NCBI GenBank assembly: GCA_041666525.1
Contig: JBAYGT010000022.1
Location: 1-22,062, forward strand
Source: JBAXTZ01 sp041666525
Lineage (GTDB): Bacteria; Bacillota; Negativicutes; JBAXTZ01
Direction: 5' to 3'
Length of the DNA: 22,062 bases
The notes under the pieces were generated by a model. That model searched no databases. It was not told where the DNA came from and saw only the letters and a program-made list of their open reading frames with translations. Position numbers and translations under genes: made by a program. Of the stretch, positions 1-8,480 are shown piece after piece. Within the stretch, counting starts at the first letter, position 1; every line of letters starts with the position of its first letter.

Positions 1-64
1 TCAGCCCTCTTCGGCTCTGTCAACCGTTTTTGCGAATTTTATCGGTATTTTTTCGTTTTTTCAC

Positions 65-94
65 AAAAATACGCCCTGCCGACCGGCAGGGCGT
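65..94 (-). terminator. Intrinsic terminator of the udk-transporter operon
   Basis: A perfect 10-bp stem (ACGCCCTGCC / GGCAGGGCGT, 71-80 and 85-94) has a 4-base loop. Read on the minus strand it is followed by ATTTTTG. It lies 23 bases past the stop codon of the transporter gene, so it closes the minus-strand operon. The first 60 bases of the window are T-rich, and no open frame there could be supported as a gene. Confidence 0.9.
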
Positions 95-117
95 ACATTA
101 TTTGAATATTATGACCC

Positions 118-1464
118 TTAATCGCAATCTTCTTTCGGCTTTGCATTCCATACCAACAACGGTAAAATGCAGGTCACCACCGCGGCGATAACCCAAAACG
201 GTGTAACGTGGGTAAAATCATACATAGTTTTGCCATCAGCGCCTACGTACTTATAGGCATCGACCAGATAACCGTTAAGCATTTGTTGCAAAGACGCACC
301 AGCATAGCTAAACAACCCGATAACTCCCATTACCGCGCCGGTCGCTTTTTTGGAGCATAAATCCACCGCCATCAAACCGCCCAGGTAAGCAATAAGGGCA
401 TAGAGCGTGTAACCAAACAGTGCAAGGCTTACATAAACCAACCAAGTAATGTCTTTAGGCCCATATACAAATCCGGCTGTAGATAACACAAAGAACACAC
501 CGAATATAAGACAAGGCATATTGCGTTTGTGATGAAAAAATTTATCCGACACCCAGCCGCAAGTGAACGCGCCGAATATTCCGGTTACCTGAGAAATTGC
601 GATCATACTGCTCGCGCCCATCAAACTATAACCTTTGGTGGTCAAGAACAACACTCCCCACATTTCAAAGGCATAACGGGTAATATAGCAAGACGCACTG
701 GCCAACCCCAGTATCCAGACTACCGGATTTTTTATAACCGATAACTGAGCAGCCAATATTTCTTTGCCGCTGACTTTAGGTTTTGCACAAGTTACATCGC
801 CAGAATACAGGCCAATTGATGGCAAACCATAGCACTGCGGCCGATCGTACATAAAAAAGTAAAGTAAAAAAGCTGCTGCCAGACAGACAACACCCGGCAC
901 CCAAAATCCCCAGCGCCAACCGTAAGATACCACTATGTACGCAGTAATTACATAAGTCAGCGCCGTACCAATATTATGCGCTGAAAACCAGATGCCATAG
1001 AGCGTACCACGCTCTTTATTGGAAAACCATTGATTTAGCGACACAATACAAGGCGCCGCACCATACGTCTGGAACCAGCCGCTCACGCCCCACAACACTG
1101 CAAATAAATAAAAGGTTGAACAAAAGCCCATCAACACCAAGGTTGCTGCTGAAACAAATAAACCAAGCGCCAAAAAGCGTTTGATATTCAAACTATCTGC
1201 CAGAAATCCATTAAGACATTTACCAATCATATAGGTAAAAAAGAATACTGAGCCAATCGCTCCGATTTGCGTCGCAGTAAAAACGCCTTCGTTTAAAAGC
1301 GGTTTTGTTACAACTGCAAAACCTTGACGCAATACATAATATAGCGCGTAACCCAAGGTGATAGATAAGAATACCGAAATACGCTTGCGTTTATAACTGC
1401 GCGCTATTTCCGCCTTATCAGTAATAGGCGCTGCATCCGGGCCGGTCTTTAAAAAATTAAACAT
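118..1464 (-). CDS. MFS transporter, organophosphate:phosphate antiporter (GlpT/UhpT-like) family
   Basis: The 448-aa polytopic membrane protein has about 12 hydrophobic segments and the usual OPA-family length. OPA landmarks are visible. The first helix carries GYALYYVLRQ, with the YxxR arginine that binds phosphate in GlpT-type carriers. The loop after helix 2-3 reads GKCLNGFLADSLNIKRF. The helix 4-5 region has GAAPCIVSLNQWFSNKERG followed by WFSAHNIGTALTY. Family members exchange inorganic phosphate for glycerol-3-phosphate, hexose phosphates or phosphoglycerates, or act as sensors (UhpC); the substrate cannot be read from sequence. The ATG start has AAGGAG seven bases upstream. The gene lies 20 bases behind udk and is almost certainly co-transcribed with it, so a phosphorylated-sugar substrate tied to nucleoside or sugar metabolism is possible but inferred. 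Confidence 0.85.
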   Translation of the reverse strand: MFNFLKTGPDAAPITDKAEIARSYKRKRISVFLSITLGYALYYVLRQGFAVVTKPLLNEGVFTATQIGAIGSVFFFTYMIGKCLNGFLADSLNIKRFLALGLFVSAATLVLMGFCSTFYLFAVLWGVSGWFQTYGAAPCIVSLNQWFSNKERGTLYGIWFSAHNIGTALTYVITAYIVVSYGWRWGFWVPGVVCLAAAFLLYFFMYDRPQCYGLPSIGLYSGDVTCAKPKVSGKEILAAQLSVIKNPVVWILGLASASCYITRYAFEMWGVLFLTTKGYSLMGASSMIAISQVTGIFGAFTCGWVSDKFFHHKRNMPCLIFGVFFVLSTAGFVYGPKDITWLVYVSLALFGYTLYALIAYLGGLMAVDLCSKKATGAVMGVIGLFSYAGASLQQMLNGYLVDAYKYVGADGKTMYDFTHVTPFWVIAAVVTCILPLLVWNAKPKEDCD

Positions 1465-1484
1465 CTCTTCTCCTTACACTGAAT

Positions 1485-2114
1485 TTAGTCTTTAGCACCA
1501 TCAAGAAGATCCTTCACTTTAGCAGTCAGCATATTGATTGCTACCAGATTACTGCCACCGCGGGGGATGATAATGTCGGCGTATTGTTTGCTTGGTTCGA
1601 TAAAATCAAAATGCATTGGCCGCACTGTCTCAAAGTATTGCCGCTCGACACTTTCAAACGACCGTCCGCGCTCCTGCATATCGCGTTTTAACCGACGCAT
1701 CATCCGTACATCCGCTGCCGCATCGACAAACACTTTAATATCGAACAGCTTCCGAAGTTCAGGAATTGCAAAAATCAAAATGCCTTCAACCACGATAATT
1801 CGCCGCGCTTGGACACGCTCTACCTGCGGTACCCGGTTGTAAATTGCGAAATCGTATACCGGAATATCCACGTCTTGTCCGCGCTTGAGCTGTTTGACAT
1901 TTTCAATCAATAAATCGAAATCCAGTGAAGCCGGGTGGTCGTAGTTGATTTTGCAGCGCTCATCATAAGTTAAATCACTGCGGTCGCGATAATATGAATC
2001 AAGCGCAATCAAACTGAGTTGATCGCCAAACTTATCCATAATTTTCTTTACTACCGTTGTTTTTCCTGATGCTGAGCCACCGGCGATACCGATAATAATG
2101 ACTTCAGAATTCAT
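1485..2114 (-). CDS. udk: Uridine kinase
   Basis: This 209-aa cytosolic kinase phosphorylates uridine and cytidine to UMP/CMP in pyrimidine salvage. The Walker A motif GGSASGKT sits at residues 12-19. LDSYYRD, NYDHPASLDFDLL and YDFAIYNR are the substrate-binding segments of the uridine kinase family. VVEGILIF is the Walker-B-like strand, and RRLKRDMQERGRS matches the lid arginines. Length equals that of typical bacterial Udk. The ATG is preceded by GGGAGG nine bases upstream. It lies 130 bases downstream of the small unknown gene and just upstream of the OPA transporter. It complements the de novo pyr operon further along the window. Confidence 0.95.
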   Translation of the reverse strand: MNSEVIIIGIAGGSASGKTTVVKKIMDKFGDQLSLIALDSYYRDRSDLTYDERCKINYDHPASLDFDLLIENVKQLKRGQDVDIPVYDFAIYNRVPQVERVQARRIIVVEGILIFAIPELRKLFDIKVFVDAAADVRMMRRLKRDMQERGRSFESVERQYFETVRPMHFDFIEPSKQYADIIIPRGGSNLVAINMLTAKVKDLLDGAKD

Positions 2115-2244
2115 TGTTGAAAACCTCCCGGAAAATTGAAAGCAGATTTTTTGACAATTCTAATCTATTAATATTTTCGACGCATTTTGGATTTTTCCTT
2201 CTATTCTGTGTGATAAATCAAAAACATTTTTAGTTTTGTCAAAA

Positions 2245-2574
2245 TTATTCGCCCATCAATCTCAATAATTCATCGTCATCCGCCACTGTCTTGATAATCG
2301 GTTTCTTTGTTTGCACAGTTGATATCGCCTGCTGCACAATTTTTTCACCTACTGCTTGGTTTTGCTGTTTGGGCTGGCTGGTGTGCGCAACAAATTTTCT
2401 GATACCATTTTTATTAATCACCGCACCGCCGCCAAAACTTTCCAACCAATCATTATTCGCCCGTTCTTCTTCTGTTTTGCTAATCTGCTGTTGTTTGGTG
2501 ATCTTGGGTTTAGTTTCTGGTTCGCCAGACGGCAGCGCCGTCCGCAATGTTTTTAACGCTTCAAATCCATTCAT
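2245..2574 (-). CDS. Small hypothetical protein, charged and probably disordered
   Basis: I do not recognise a family. The start chosen is the ATG at 2574, which has GGAG six bases upstream and gives 109 aa. An alternative ATG at 2589 overlaps the last base of the preceding stop codon (TAATG) and would add five residues. The protein opens with a short helix-like segment (MNGFEALKTLRTALPS). It then has a long stretch rich in Lys, Gln, Thr and Glu with no hydrophobic core, a glycine patch (ESFGGGAVI), and an acidic tail ending DDDELLRLMGE. There are no transmembrane segments or catalytic motifs. Its coupling to the phosphopantetheinyl transferase gene suggests co-expression, but no function can be assigned. 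Confidence 0.7.
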   Translation of the reverse strand: MNGFEALKTLRTALPSGEPETKPKITKQQQISKTEEERANNDWLESFGGGAVINKNGIRKFVAHTSQPKQQNQAVGEKIVQQAISTVQTKKPIIKTVADDDELLRLMGE

Positions 2575-2588
2575 GCACTTCTCCATCA

Positions 2589-3260
2589 TTAATTAGTAAT
2601 CCGCTTGGACCAATCACGCAATACCGGAAACCGGTCGTGCGGTAAACATAATGCCAGCTTATAACCGGCTTGTAATTCATACAACCTAAACTGCCAACCG
2701 CAAGTGCTGTCATTTGCCAAAAACTCAATCTGCTCATTTACACGAAATTCAAAACTGTCAAGTGCTATCGACAGACCTTTACCTTCAGCTTTAATATAGC
2801 TTTCTTTTAGCGCCCAAAGCGTAAAAAAATAATCCCGCTGCTGAAGCTGCGGTAACTTCCGCAGATCGCCCGCCTCGCTTGTCGAAAAAAATCGCTCAGC
2901 AATATCCAGCTCAGTTTTGCGACATACCTCTTGAACATCAACCCCCAGCGGCTGAGGATTAATCGCACACACCACCCATTCTCCGGAATGGGAAAGATTA
3001 AAATGAAAATCAGGTAATCCAACAATATGCGGTTTACCATATTCGTTTTCAGCTATTTTTGCTTGCGCGAAGTCTATTTGACAAAATTCGTTTACGACTC
3101 TTGCAAGCAACAATGCCGCAGTCAACGCCCGCAGCTTTGCCCGTTTATGACTATAGCGGATTACTTTGGCACGATAATAGTCATTTAATGTGCCGGTTTT
3201 TGAAAAAAACAATTGATCTACGTCTTCGCCCGGTAAGCTAGCCACAAATAATTCTGTCAA
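2589..3260 (-). CDS. 4'-phosphopantetheinyl transferase, Sfp/EntD superfamily
   Basis: This 223-aa enzyme transfers the phosphopantetheine arm of CoA to a serine of acyl or peptidyl carrier proteins. The Sfp-type motifs are in order. YGKPHI is at about 74-79 and FNLSHS at 87-92. GVDVQ is at 106-110, where D108 would bind Mg2+ and the usual Glu of GIDIE is Gln110. The signature W149xxKE(153)xxxK157 (WALKESYIK) is complete. The start is TTG, supported by GGAGG five bases upstream; there is no better ATG. No polyketide or peptide synthetase is nearby, so the target may be the fatty-acid ACP, but this is not shown. It is the first gene of a minus-strand run and overlaps the next gene's possible start. 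Confidence 0.9.
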   Translation of the reverse strand: MTELFVASLPGEDVDQLFFSKTGTLNDYYRAKVIRYSHKRAKLRALTAALLLARVVNEFCQIDFAQAKIAENEYGKPHIVGLPDFHFNLSHSGEWVVCAINPQPLGVDVQEVCRKTELDIAERFFSTSEAGDLRKLPQLQQRDYFFTLWALKESYIKAEGKGLSIALDSFEFRVNEQIEFLANDSTCGWQFRLYELQAGYKLALCLPHDRFPVLRDWSKRITN

Positions 3261-3310
3261 CTTCGCCTCCGTCTTGAAAAATCATTATTAGTCCGCATTG
3301 TAACGCAGTT

Positions 3311-3339
3311 ATTTTATCAAAATTGTACTTGGATAACAA
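3311..3339 (-). promoter_or_regulatory. Predicted sigma-70 promoter for the phosphopantetheinyl transferase gene
   Basis: On the minus strand TTGTTA (3339-3334) is followed after 17 bases by TAAAAT (3316-3311), which is 4/6 and 5/6 of consensus. It lies about 50 bases upstream of the TTG start, in the spacer between divergent genes. Confidence 0.55.
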
Positions 3340-3371
3340 TAAATGCTTTAGAGTTGTCATTGCATTTATAG

Positions 3372-3377
3372 TATAAT
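3372..3377 (+). promoter_or_regulatory. Predicted -10 element for the TIM-barrel gene
   Basis: A perfect TATAAT lies 31 bases before the ATG at 3409. The -35 region at consensus distance is poor; a TTGTCA at 3354-3359 is too close (12-base gap). The start codon has AGGAG five bases upstream. Confidence 0.45.
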
Positions 3378-3408
3378 ATTCAAAAAATCTGTTGTTTTAG
3401 GAGTATTT

Positions 3409-4218
3409 ATGTCCAATATTTTTTCAGCGACTATGAATTCACTGTCAGTTACTGAGGACATTACCGTTATTCAGACGGCGCTAACTGATATCGAACTAAC
3501 TTTGCCGGATAAAAAAACTACCAACTATCAGGAAGTGTGCGATTTTTGCAAAAATTCGCGACAATCGCTATGCCATTTGTTCGAAACCATTAATCTTCGG
3601 CCACACATTCATTCAGCAATCTATGGCAATACAATAGACTTAGGTTCGGAAAATTCCGAATTTCGTGAATTTTCCAGTCGCTCTATATCTGAAAACATTG
3701 ATTTCGCTTCAGCCATCAACGCTTGCGATCTGATTTTTCACAGTAAATACAAACCTGATTGTTTTCCGCTTGCCCAATCCGCAAGAGCAACTCGTTATCT
3801 CACCGCGTTGGAAAAGCTGTTGCGTCAGGCTGAACGTCAAAAAGTCCGGTTGCTGGTCGAAAATGTCAGTGACCCCGACCCGGTTTGGCTCAACTTTCTA
3901 ATGGAGAAATTTCTTTCTCCCTGTTTTGCGGTCTGTATTGATATTGGTCACATCAATCACTTTGGCAAAAAAAACGTTAATGAAATGATTGCCGGAATTG
4001 GTAAGAATATTGCCAGTTACCACATCCACGACAATGATGGTAGCGACGACCAGCATCAACATCCACAGTCCGGCACGGTAAACTGGTTAGAATTTATCGA
4101 TTCTGTCAAAAACCATACCCCGAATGCGCGATTAAATTTGGAGCTGTTTGCACCTTACACCCCAAAAGATAAATTGATACACATTTCCACATTGAAAAAA
4201 TGGTTTGAAGTTTCTTGA
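3409..4218 (+). CDS. Xylose-isomerase-like TIM-barrel protein (sugar phosphate isomerase/epimerase family)
   Basis: The 269-aa cytosolic protein matches the AP-endonuclease-2/xylose isomerase-like barrel. Likely metal ligands appear in order along the C-terminal half. These are Glu in LLVENV, Asp and His in CIDIGHINHF, the His cluster in SYHIHDNDG and QHQHPQSGTVNW, and Glu in LNLEL. This layout is that of hydroxypyruvate isomerase/endonuclease IV relatives, which are metal-dependent isomerases, epimerases or nucleases. The substrate cannot be inferred, and the adjacent aspartate genes give no hint. The ATG has AGGAG five bases upstream. The next gene appears to have its own promoter starting at the stop codon of this one. 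Confidence 0.8.
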   Translation: MSNIFSATMNSLSVTEDITVIQTALTDIELTLPDKKTTNYQEVCDFCKNSRQSLCHLFETINLRPHIHSAIYGNTIDLGSENSEFREFSSRSISENIDFASAINACDLIFHSKYKPDCFPLAQSARATRYLTALEKLLRQAERQKVRLLVENVSDPDPVWLNFLMEKFLSPCFAVCIDIGHINHFGKKNVNEMIAGIGKNIASYHIHDNDGSDDQHQHPQSGTVNWLEFIDSVKNHTPNARLNLELFAPYTPKDKLIHISTLKKWFEVS

Positions 4219-4243
4219 CACCAATAATTTAAACATATACACT
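4215..4243 (+). promoter_or_regulatory. Predicted promoter for aspT-aspD
   Basis: A perfect TTGACA (4215-4220), overlapping the stop codon of the previous gene, is separated by 17 bases from TACACT (4238-4243, 4/6). A start near 4250 would give an ~88-base leader before aspT. Confidence 0.5.
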
Positions 4244-4337
4244 CGTTGAATATCTATTTTTTTCGTTTGCTACCACAATTTCAACGAAACGAGAAAATTT
4301 GTATAGATTTCATCGCTCTTACTTAAGGAGGAAGCCA

Positions 4338-6035
4338 ATGGATTTTTTTCATTCTATTTTCACGGAAAATCCAATAATTGCGTTAATGCTAAGTGTGGGA
4401 ATCGGCTCCTGGATTGGCAGATTTAAATTCGGCAAGTTTCAACTCGGCGGTGTTGCGGGCTCGTTACTGGCCGCAGTAGTCGTTAGCCAGACTGGTGTTG
4501 TTATCGGTGCCGATGTGAAAAATCTGATGTTTGCATTGTTTATTTATGCAGTCGGATTCCAGAGCGGACCGAAATTTTTTTCAGCGCTTAACAAATCGGC
4601 TATCAAGGAAATTATATTAGCAATATTTGTTGCAGTTGCCGGTTTAGTCACAGTCGTCCTCTGTGCCAAAATATTTCATCTCGATCAGGGATTGGCGGCC
4701 GGTGTAGCCGCCGGCGCGCTTACGCAATCTTCGATAATCGGTACTGCCGGTGATGCTATTGGCCAGTTAGGCTTGTCCGTCAGCGAGACGGCGCGATTAC
4801 AAGGAAATGTCGCTATCGGTTACGCGGTCACTTATATTTTCGGTACACTATTGGCGATTATAATGTGTACGGACGTATTGCAGGCGTTGGTGCGTCGGAA
4901 TATTAAAAACGACGCGTTGGAAATGGAAACACTGCAAAATAAAAGTGTCAGCTTAAAATTGTTTGGTAATAACAGCCAGCATTTTATTCAGGATTTTATG
5001 GCGCGTGTTTTTCAGGTAAAAGCAAGTTTAGACGGCAAATCGATTGCTAATCTTGAGTCTGAAGCTAACTATGCATTTATTGTAGAGAAATTAAAACGCG
5101 GCGATAAGCTGTTAACAGTTTCGCCCGATATTATTCTGGCTGCCGACGATTTAGTATTATTAACCGGTATCCGCGATTATATCCTGCAGTGTCCGGAAAA
5201 AATTGGCAATCTTGTCTACCAAGCTCCTGAAGACATGGACTTTACTTTTGAAACCAAGAAAGTTATTTTTACCAACAAATCCATCCAACAGCAAACATGG
5301 CAAGAAATCAAAAAATCACGCACTTCAACACAATATCACGGTGTCTATGTAATCGGTGTCACGCGCATGGATAACGTTATTGAGTTAAAAGACACTACCG
5401 TTTTAAAACACGGCGATGTAATCGAATTGTATGGTTCTGCTACCGATATTAATCGCGTTGCCAGCGAAATTGGTTATGTCGTTACCAGCAGCTCGGCTAC
5501 CGATTATGTTTACTTAGGACTAGGCATGGTGCTCGGTTTATTGGTAGGAATGATCGAGTTTAAGCTCAAAGGTATTCCTATCACTCTGGGTTCCGGTGGC
5601 GGCGCGCTGCTAGGCGGCTTGGTTTTTGGCTGGCTACACGCCAAGCGGCCAAAAGCTGGAAACATTCCGATTGGCGGCCTGATCTTCTTAAAAGATTTTG
5701 GATTATCGGCTTTCGTTGCCGCGGTAGGACTGTCTGCCGGTTTACAAGCCTACCAAACTATATTGCATAGCGGTATTGAGATTTTCGTTGCCGGATTAAT
5801 CGTTACTGTCGTGCCGTTACTATTAGCAACACTATTTGGCTGGTATGTTCTGCGTTATCGTAACGTAGCTTTTTTTGCCGGAGCTTTGAGTGGTTCACGC
5901 AGTGCCAACCCGGCGTTTGGTTCAGTATTGGAAAAAGCCGGCAACTCTGTTCCAACATTACCGTTTGCCATAACCTACGCAATCGCTAATATACTGCTGA
6001 CTTTATTGGGACCATTGATAGTAGCTTTTGTATAA
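4338..6035 (+). CDS. aspT: Aspartate:alanine antiporter
   Basis: This 565-aa membrane protein of the AspT/AAE exchanger family swaps external aspartate for internal alanine. Paired with the cytosolic decarboxylase encoded next, this is electrogenic and generates proton motive force, as described for Tetragenococcus halophilus. An N-terminal block of about five helices (GSWIGRFKFGKFQLGGVAG, GFQSGPKFF) precedes a long cytoplasmic loop. The loop carries two TrkA_C-like (RCK_C) domains at about 205-285 and 295-375. A second helix block holds GSGGGALLGGLVFGWL and the conserved end GALSGSRSANPAFGSVLEKA. I chose the ATG at 4338 because AAGGAGG stands six bases upstream. A TTG 39 bases earlier has no ribosome site. 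Length is close to known AspT (about 540 aa). Confidence 0.9.
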   Translation: MDFFHSIFTENPIIALMLSVGIGSWIGRFKFGKFQLGGVAGSLLAAVVVSQTGVVIGADVKNLMFALFIYAVGFQSGPKFFSALNKSAIKEIILAIFVAVAGLVTVVLCAKIFHLDQGLAAGVAAGALTQSSIIGTAGDAIGQLGLSVSETARLQGNVAIGYAVTYIFGTLLAIIMCTDVLQALVRRNIKNDALEMETLQNKSVSLKLFGNNSQHFIQDFMARVFQVKASLDGKSIANLESEANYAFIVEKLKRGDKLLTVSPDIILAADDLVLLTGIRDYILQCPEKIGNLVYQAPEDMDFTFETKKVIFTNKSIQQQTWQEIKKSRTSTQYHGVYVIGVTRMDNVIELKDTTVLKHGDVIELYGSATDINRVASEIGYVVTSSSATDYVYLGLGMVLGLLVGMIEFKLKGIPITLGSGGGALLGGLVFGWLHAKRPKAGNIPIGGLIFLKDFGLSAFVAAVGLSAGLQAYQTILHSGIEIFVAGLIVTVVPLLLATLFGWYVLRYRNVAFFAGALSGSRSANPAFGSVLEKAGNSVPTLPFAITYAIANILLTLLGPLIVAFV

Positions 6036-6089
6036 AACAGAAGTTATAATACTTGCAAAGTAATTAATAATGAGAGGTTGAAAACAGCT

Positions 6090-7688
6090 ATGAATGTTAA
6101 TGATTTAGCAAAACTTACAACAATTAGCCCGTTCGAGTTGAAAGATGAATTAATCAAAATTGCGCATAACTCGAAAAACAATACTATGCTAAACGCCGGT
6201 CGTGGCAACCCGAATTTTTTGGCTACTATTCCCCGACACGGTTTCTTTCAGTTAGGTCAATTTGCCTTGTTGGAAGCTGAACGCTCGTTTGCATATATGC
6301 CTGAGGGGGTTGGCGGATTTCCGTTGCGCGAAGGCATCGAACATCGATTCGAAACTTTTTGTCAAAATAACAAAACTGTTTCCGGGGTAGACTTTATGCA
6401 CGGAGCAGTAGCGTATGTACGTGATCAGTTAGGTTTGTCAGACGGCGATTTTCTTTATGAAATGTGTGAAGCAATTCTAGCTTGTAATTATCCAGTTCCT
6501 GACCGCATGTTGGCGTTGTCGGAAAAAATTGTCAACCAATATATCCGACAAGAAATGATTGATAACAATCCACAATTTAAAGGCGACTTCGATATGTACG
6601 CCGTTGAAGGCGGCACTGCGGCCATGACCTATCTGTTCAATACTCTGCGGGAAAATAAATTAGTCTCCCACGGCGACTCTATCGCAATGGGTATGCCAAT
6701 TTTCACCCCCTACATGGAAATTCCTGATTTGGATGATTATCAACTAAAAAAAGTATATATAAACGCCGATCCAAAACTTGACTGGCAGTATTCTAACGAA
6801 GAACTGGATAAATTATTAGATCCGGCAATAAAAGTGTTTTGTTTGGTCAATCCCAGTAATCCGCCATCGGTTAAATTATGCGACGCCAATATGAAACACT
6901 TGGTGGAAATTATCAAACAGCGACCGGACTTACTAATCATCACTGATGATGTTTATGCCACGTTTGCCGATAACTATACTTCGATATTTGCTTATTGTCC
7001 GGCGAACACTATTTTAGTATATTCCTATTCAAAATATTTTGGCGCTACCGGTTGGCGTTTGGGCGTTATTGCCACGCATCACTCCAATGTCATTGACAAT
7101 GTATTGCTCAAAAGCTTGTCCGCAGCTAACCAAAGCAGTCTAAACCAACGTTATTCCTCAATTATGACGAATCCTCAGGACTTAAAATTCATTGACCGTT
7201 TGGTAGCTGACAGCCGCACCGTCGCGCTCAACCACACCGCCGGGTTGTCCACACCCCAGCAAGTGCAAATGGTATTGTTTTCGCTGTTCTCACTAATGGA
7301 TCAGCCCGAAGCCTATAAAAACGCCATGAAGCGGCTTATTCGAAGCCGCCGCGCTGCTTTGTACCGCGCGATGAACGTCCAGCCGAAAACCGACGAAAAT
7401 TTGGTAGGCTACTATGAGCTAATCGACTTAGATATCCTTGGCGAAAACGAATGTGGCACCGAATTTGTCGAATGGATGCGTAAAACCATGAAACCGTTCG
7501 AAATATTGTTCTACTTAGCAGAAAAATCCGGTGTTGTGTTATTACCCGGCAAAGGCTTCGGCGCACAACATCGCTCAGCCCGCGTATCGTTAGCTAATTT
7601 AAATGAATATGCTTATGTTAAAATTGGTAAGGCTATCCGGGAATTGATGGATAGTTATTATGAAAAATTTAACGCTTTGAGCAAATAA
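6090..7688 (+). CDS. aspD: L-aspartate 4-decarboxylase (PLP-dependent)
   Basis: The 532-aa cytosolic enzyme converts aspartate to alanine plus CO2, consuming a proton. It is a fold-type I aminotransferase relative. GRGNPNF is near residue 37, NPSNPP near 254, and IITDDVYATF precedes the PLP-lysine motif YSYSKYFGATGWRLG. Its lysine is residue 315 when counted from the ATG at 6090, the position expected for characterised aspartate beta-decarboxylases. A TTG at 6078 would add four residues but directly abuts GAGAGG, which instead serves the ATG. It follows aspT by 54 bases with no terminator between them. In T. halophilus the order is aspD-aspT; here it is reversed. A terminator follows. Confidence 0.93.
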   Translation: MNVNDLAKLTTISPFELKDELIKIAHNSKNNTMLNAGRGNPNFLATIPRHGFFQLGQFALLEAERSFAYMPEGVGGFPLREGIEHRFETFCQNNKTVSGVDFMHGAVAYVRDQLGLSDGDFLYEMCEAILACNYPVPDRMLALSEKIVNQYIRQEMIDNNPQFKGDFDMYAVEGGTAAMTYLFNTLRENKLVSHGDSIAMGMPIFTPYMEIPDLDDYQLKKVYINADPKLDWQYSNEELDKLLDPAIKVFCLVNPSNPPSVKLCDANMKHLVEIIKQRPDLLIITDDVYATFADNYTSIFAYCPANTILVYSYSKYFGATGWRLGVIATHHSNVIDNVLLKSLSAANQSSLNQRYSSIMTNPQDLKFIDRLVADSRTVALNHTAGLSTPQQVQMVLFSLFSLMDQPEAYKNAMKRLIRSRRAALYRAMNVQPKTDENLVGYYELIDLDILGENECGTEFVEWMRKTMKPFEILFYLAEKSGVVLLPGKGFGAQHRSARVSLANLNEYAYVKIGKAIRELMDSYYEKFNALSK

Positions 7689-7707
7689 CATTAACCGAAT
7701 AATAACT

Positions 7708-7750
7708 AAAGGGCTGCGTTGAAACCTATGTTTCAGCACAGCCCTTTTTT
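7708..7750 (+). terminator. Intrinsic terminator after aspD, possibly bidirectional
   Basis: AAAGGGCTG (7708-7716) pairs with CAGCCCTTT (7739-7747). An inner TGAAAC/GTTTCA stem continues the helix with one C/A mismatch and a 4-base loop. TTTTTT follows on the plus strand. It sits between convergent genes. The minus-strand tail (AGTTATTATT) is weaker, so termination of the nad run here is less certain. Confidence 0.88.
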
Positions 7751-7789
7751 ACTCGTCAATTATTTTTGTTTTCTCCAATAATACTTAAT

Positions 7790-8449
7790 CTACGCAAGTT
7801 TAGCTGTCCCAAAAAACTGTGGGCGATGAAAACTCGGTTGGGGCCAGGTGATTGGACTCCAGCTAATAAAATGTGGCTGTTCGGTTTTGTCACCGCACTT
7901 GAAAAAATTAACGAAAAACTTTAATCCTCTGATAATCATTTGCGCTTCAGCAAGCGTCAATAACTCAAACGGAATAAAAACGCTCAATTTCCAGTCAGTA
8001 ACTCTGTCAATAAGCAACGGTTCAATACTACCATCAGGGTTGACAAAACTCCCCCGCACTTTTATTTTGGCGAGATCGGCCGGTTCTATCCACTCGCCGT
8101 AATTAATAAAATTGATTTGTCCCAAAAATGCGCCGATGGGATTGAATTCAAAACTATAATGCCGGGCGCCCGGTTGAAATTGGAAAAAAAACTCCACACA
8201 ACTATCTTCCCAAACTGCAGAGTTATTATCTGTGTTCATCGCGCGCAACTGTTGTTCATGCACACAATAATCCAGAAAAAAACCAGACGGATTCCAACCC
8301 GTTGCAAAAGACACTTTTGGTTTATAAGGGTACTCTTGCTCCCAGTTACAACAGCCGATGTTTTGCCGTGGCAAACTACCGACAAATTTCGGCCAATCAT
8401 CACCATTTTCAATTAAATCCGGCAACCGGTAAAATATAGTTTCTTGCAC
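7790..8449 (-). CDS. CBM9-like carbohydrate-binding domain protein
   Basis: The protein is 219 aa when started at the GTG at 8449, which has GGAGG five bases upstream; a TTG at 8473 would add eight residues without a ribosome site. Segments typical of stand-alone family-9-like binding domains are visible. These are the early NWEQEYPYKPKV, central VWEDSCVEFFFQFQ, HYSFEFNPIGAFLG, and the ending ISWSPITWPQPSFHRPQFFGTAKL. No signal peptide, anchor or catalytic domain is present, so it is predicted to be cytoplasmic and its ligand is unknown. It is the last gene of the minus-strand nad run, 31 bases after the kinase-like gene. A carbohydrate-binding fold has no obvious role in NAD synthesis. Confidence 0.78.
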   Translation of the reverse strand: MQETIFYRLPDLIENGDDWPKFVGSLPRQNIGCCNWEQEYPYKPKVSFATGWNPSGFFLDYCVHEQQLRAMNTDNNSAVWEDSCVEFFFQFQPGARHYSFEFNPIGAFLGQINFINYGEWIEPADLAKIKVRGSFVNPDGSIEPLLIDRVTDWKLSVFIPFELLTLAEAQMIIRGLKFFVNFFKCGDKTEQPHFISWSPITWPQPSFHRPQFFGTAKLA

Positions 8450-8480
8450 ACAATCCTCCATTAAGAAGATCAATAGTAAT

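Noticed and set aside
1..117. Possible end of a gene at the left edge
   Set aside because: All frames are short or interrupted, and the strong hairpin at 71-94 marks this as terminator and intergenic sequence.
2115..2244. udk promoter on the minus strand from the TTGACA at 2242-2237
   Set aside because: The -35 is perfect, but no acceptable -10 box stands at 16-18 bases (GATTTA at best), so it is not listed as a feature.
4299..4337. Upstream TTG start for aspT
   Set aside because: No Shine-Dalgarno site; AAGGAGG stands correctly before the ATG at 4338.
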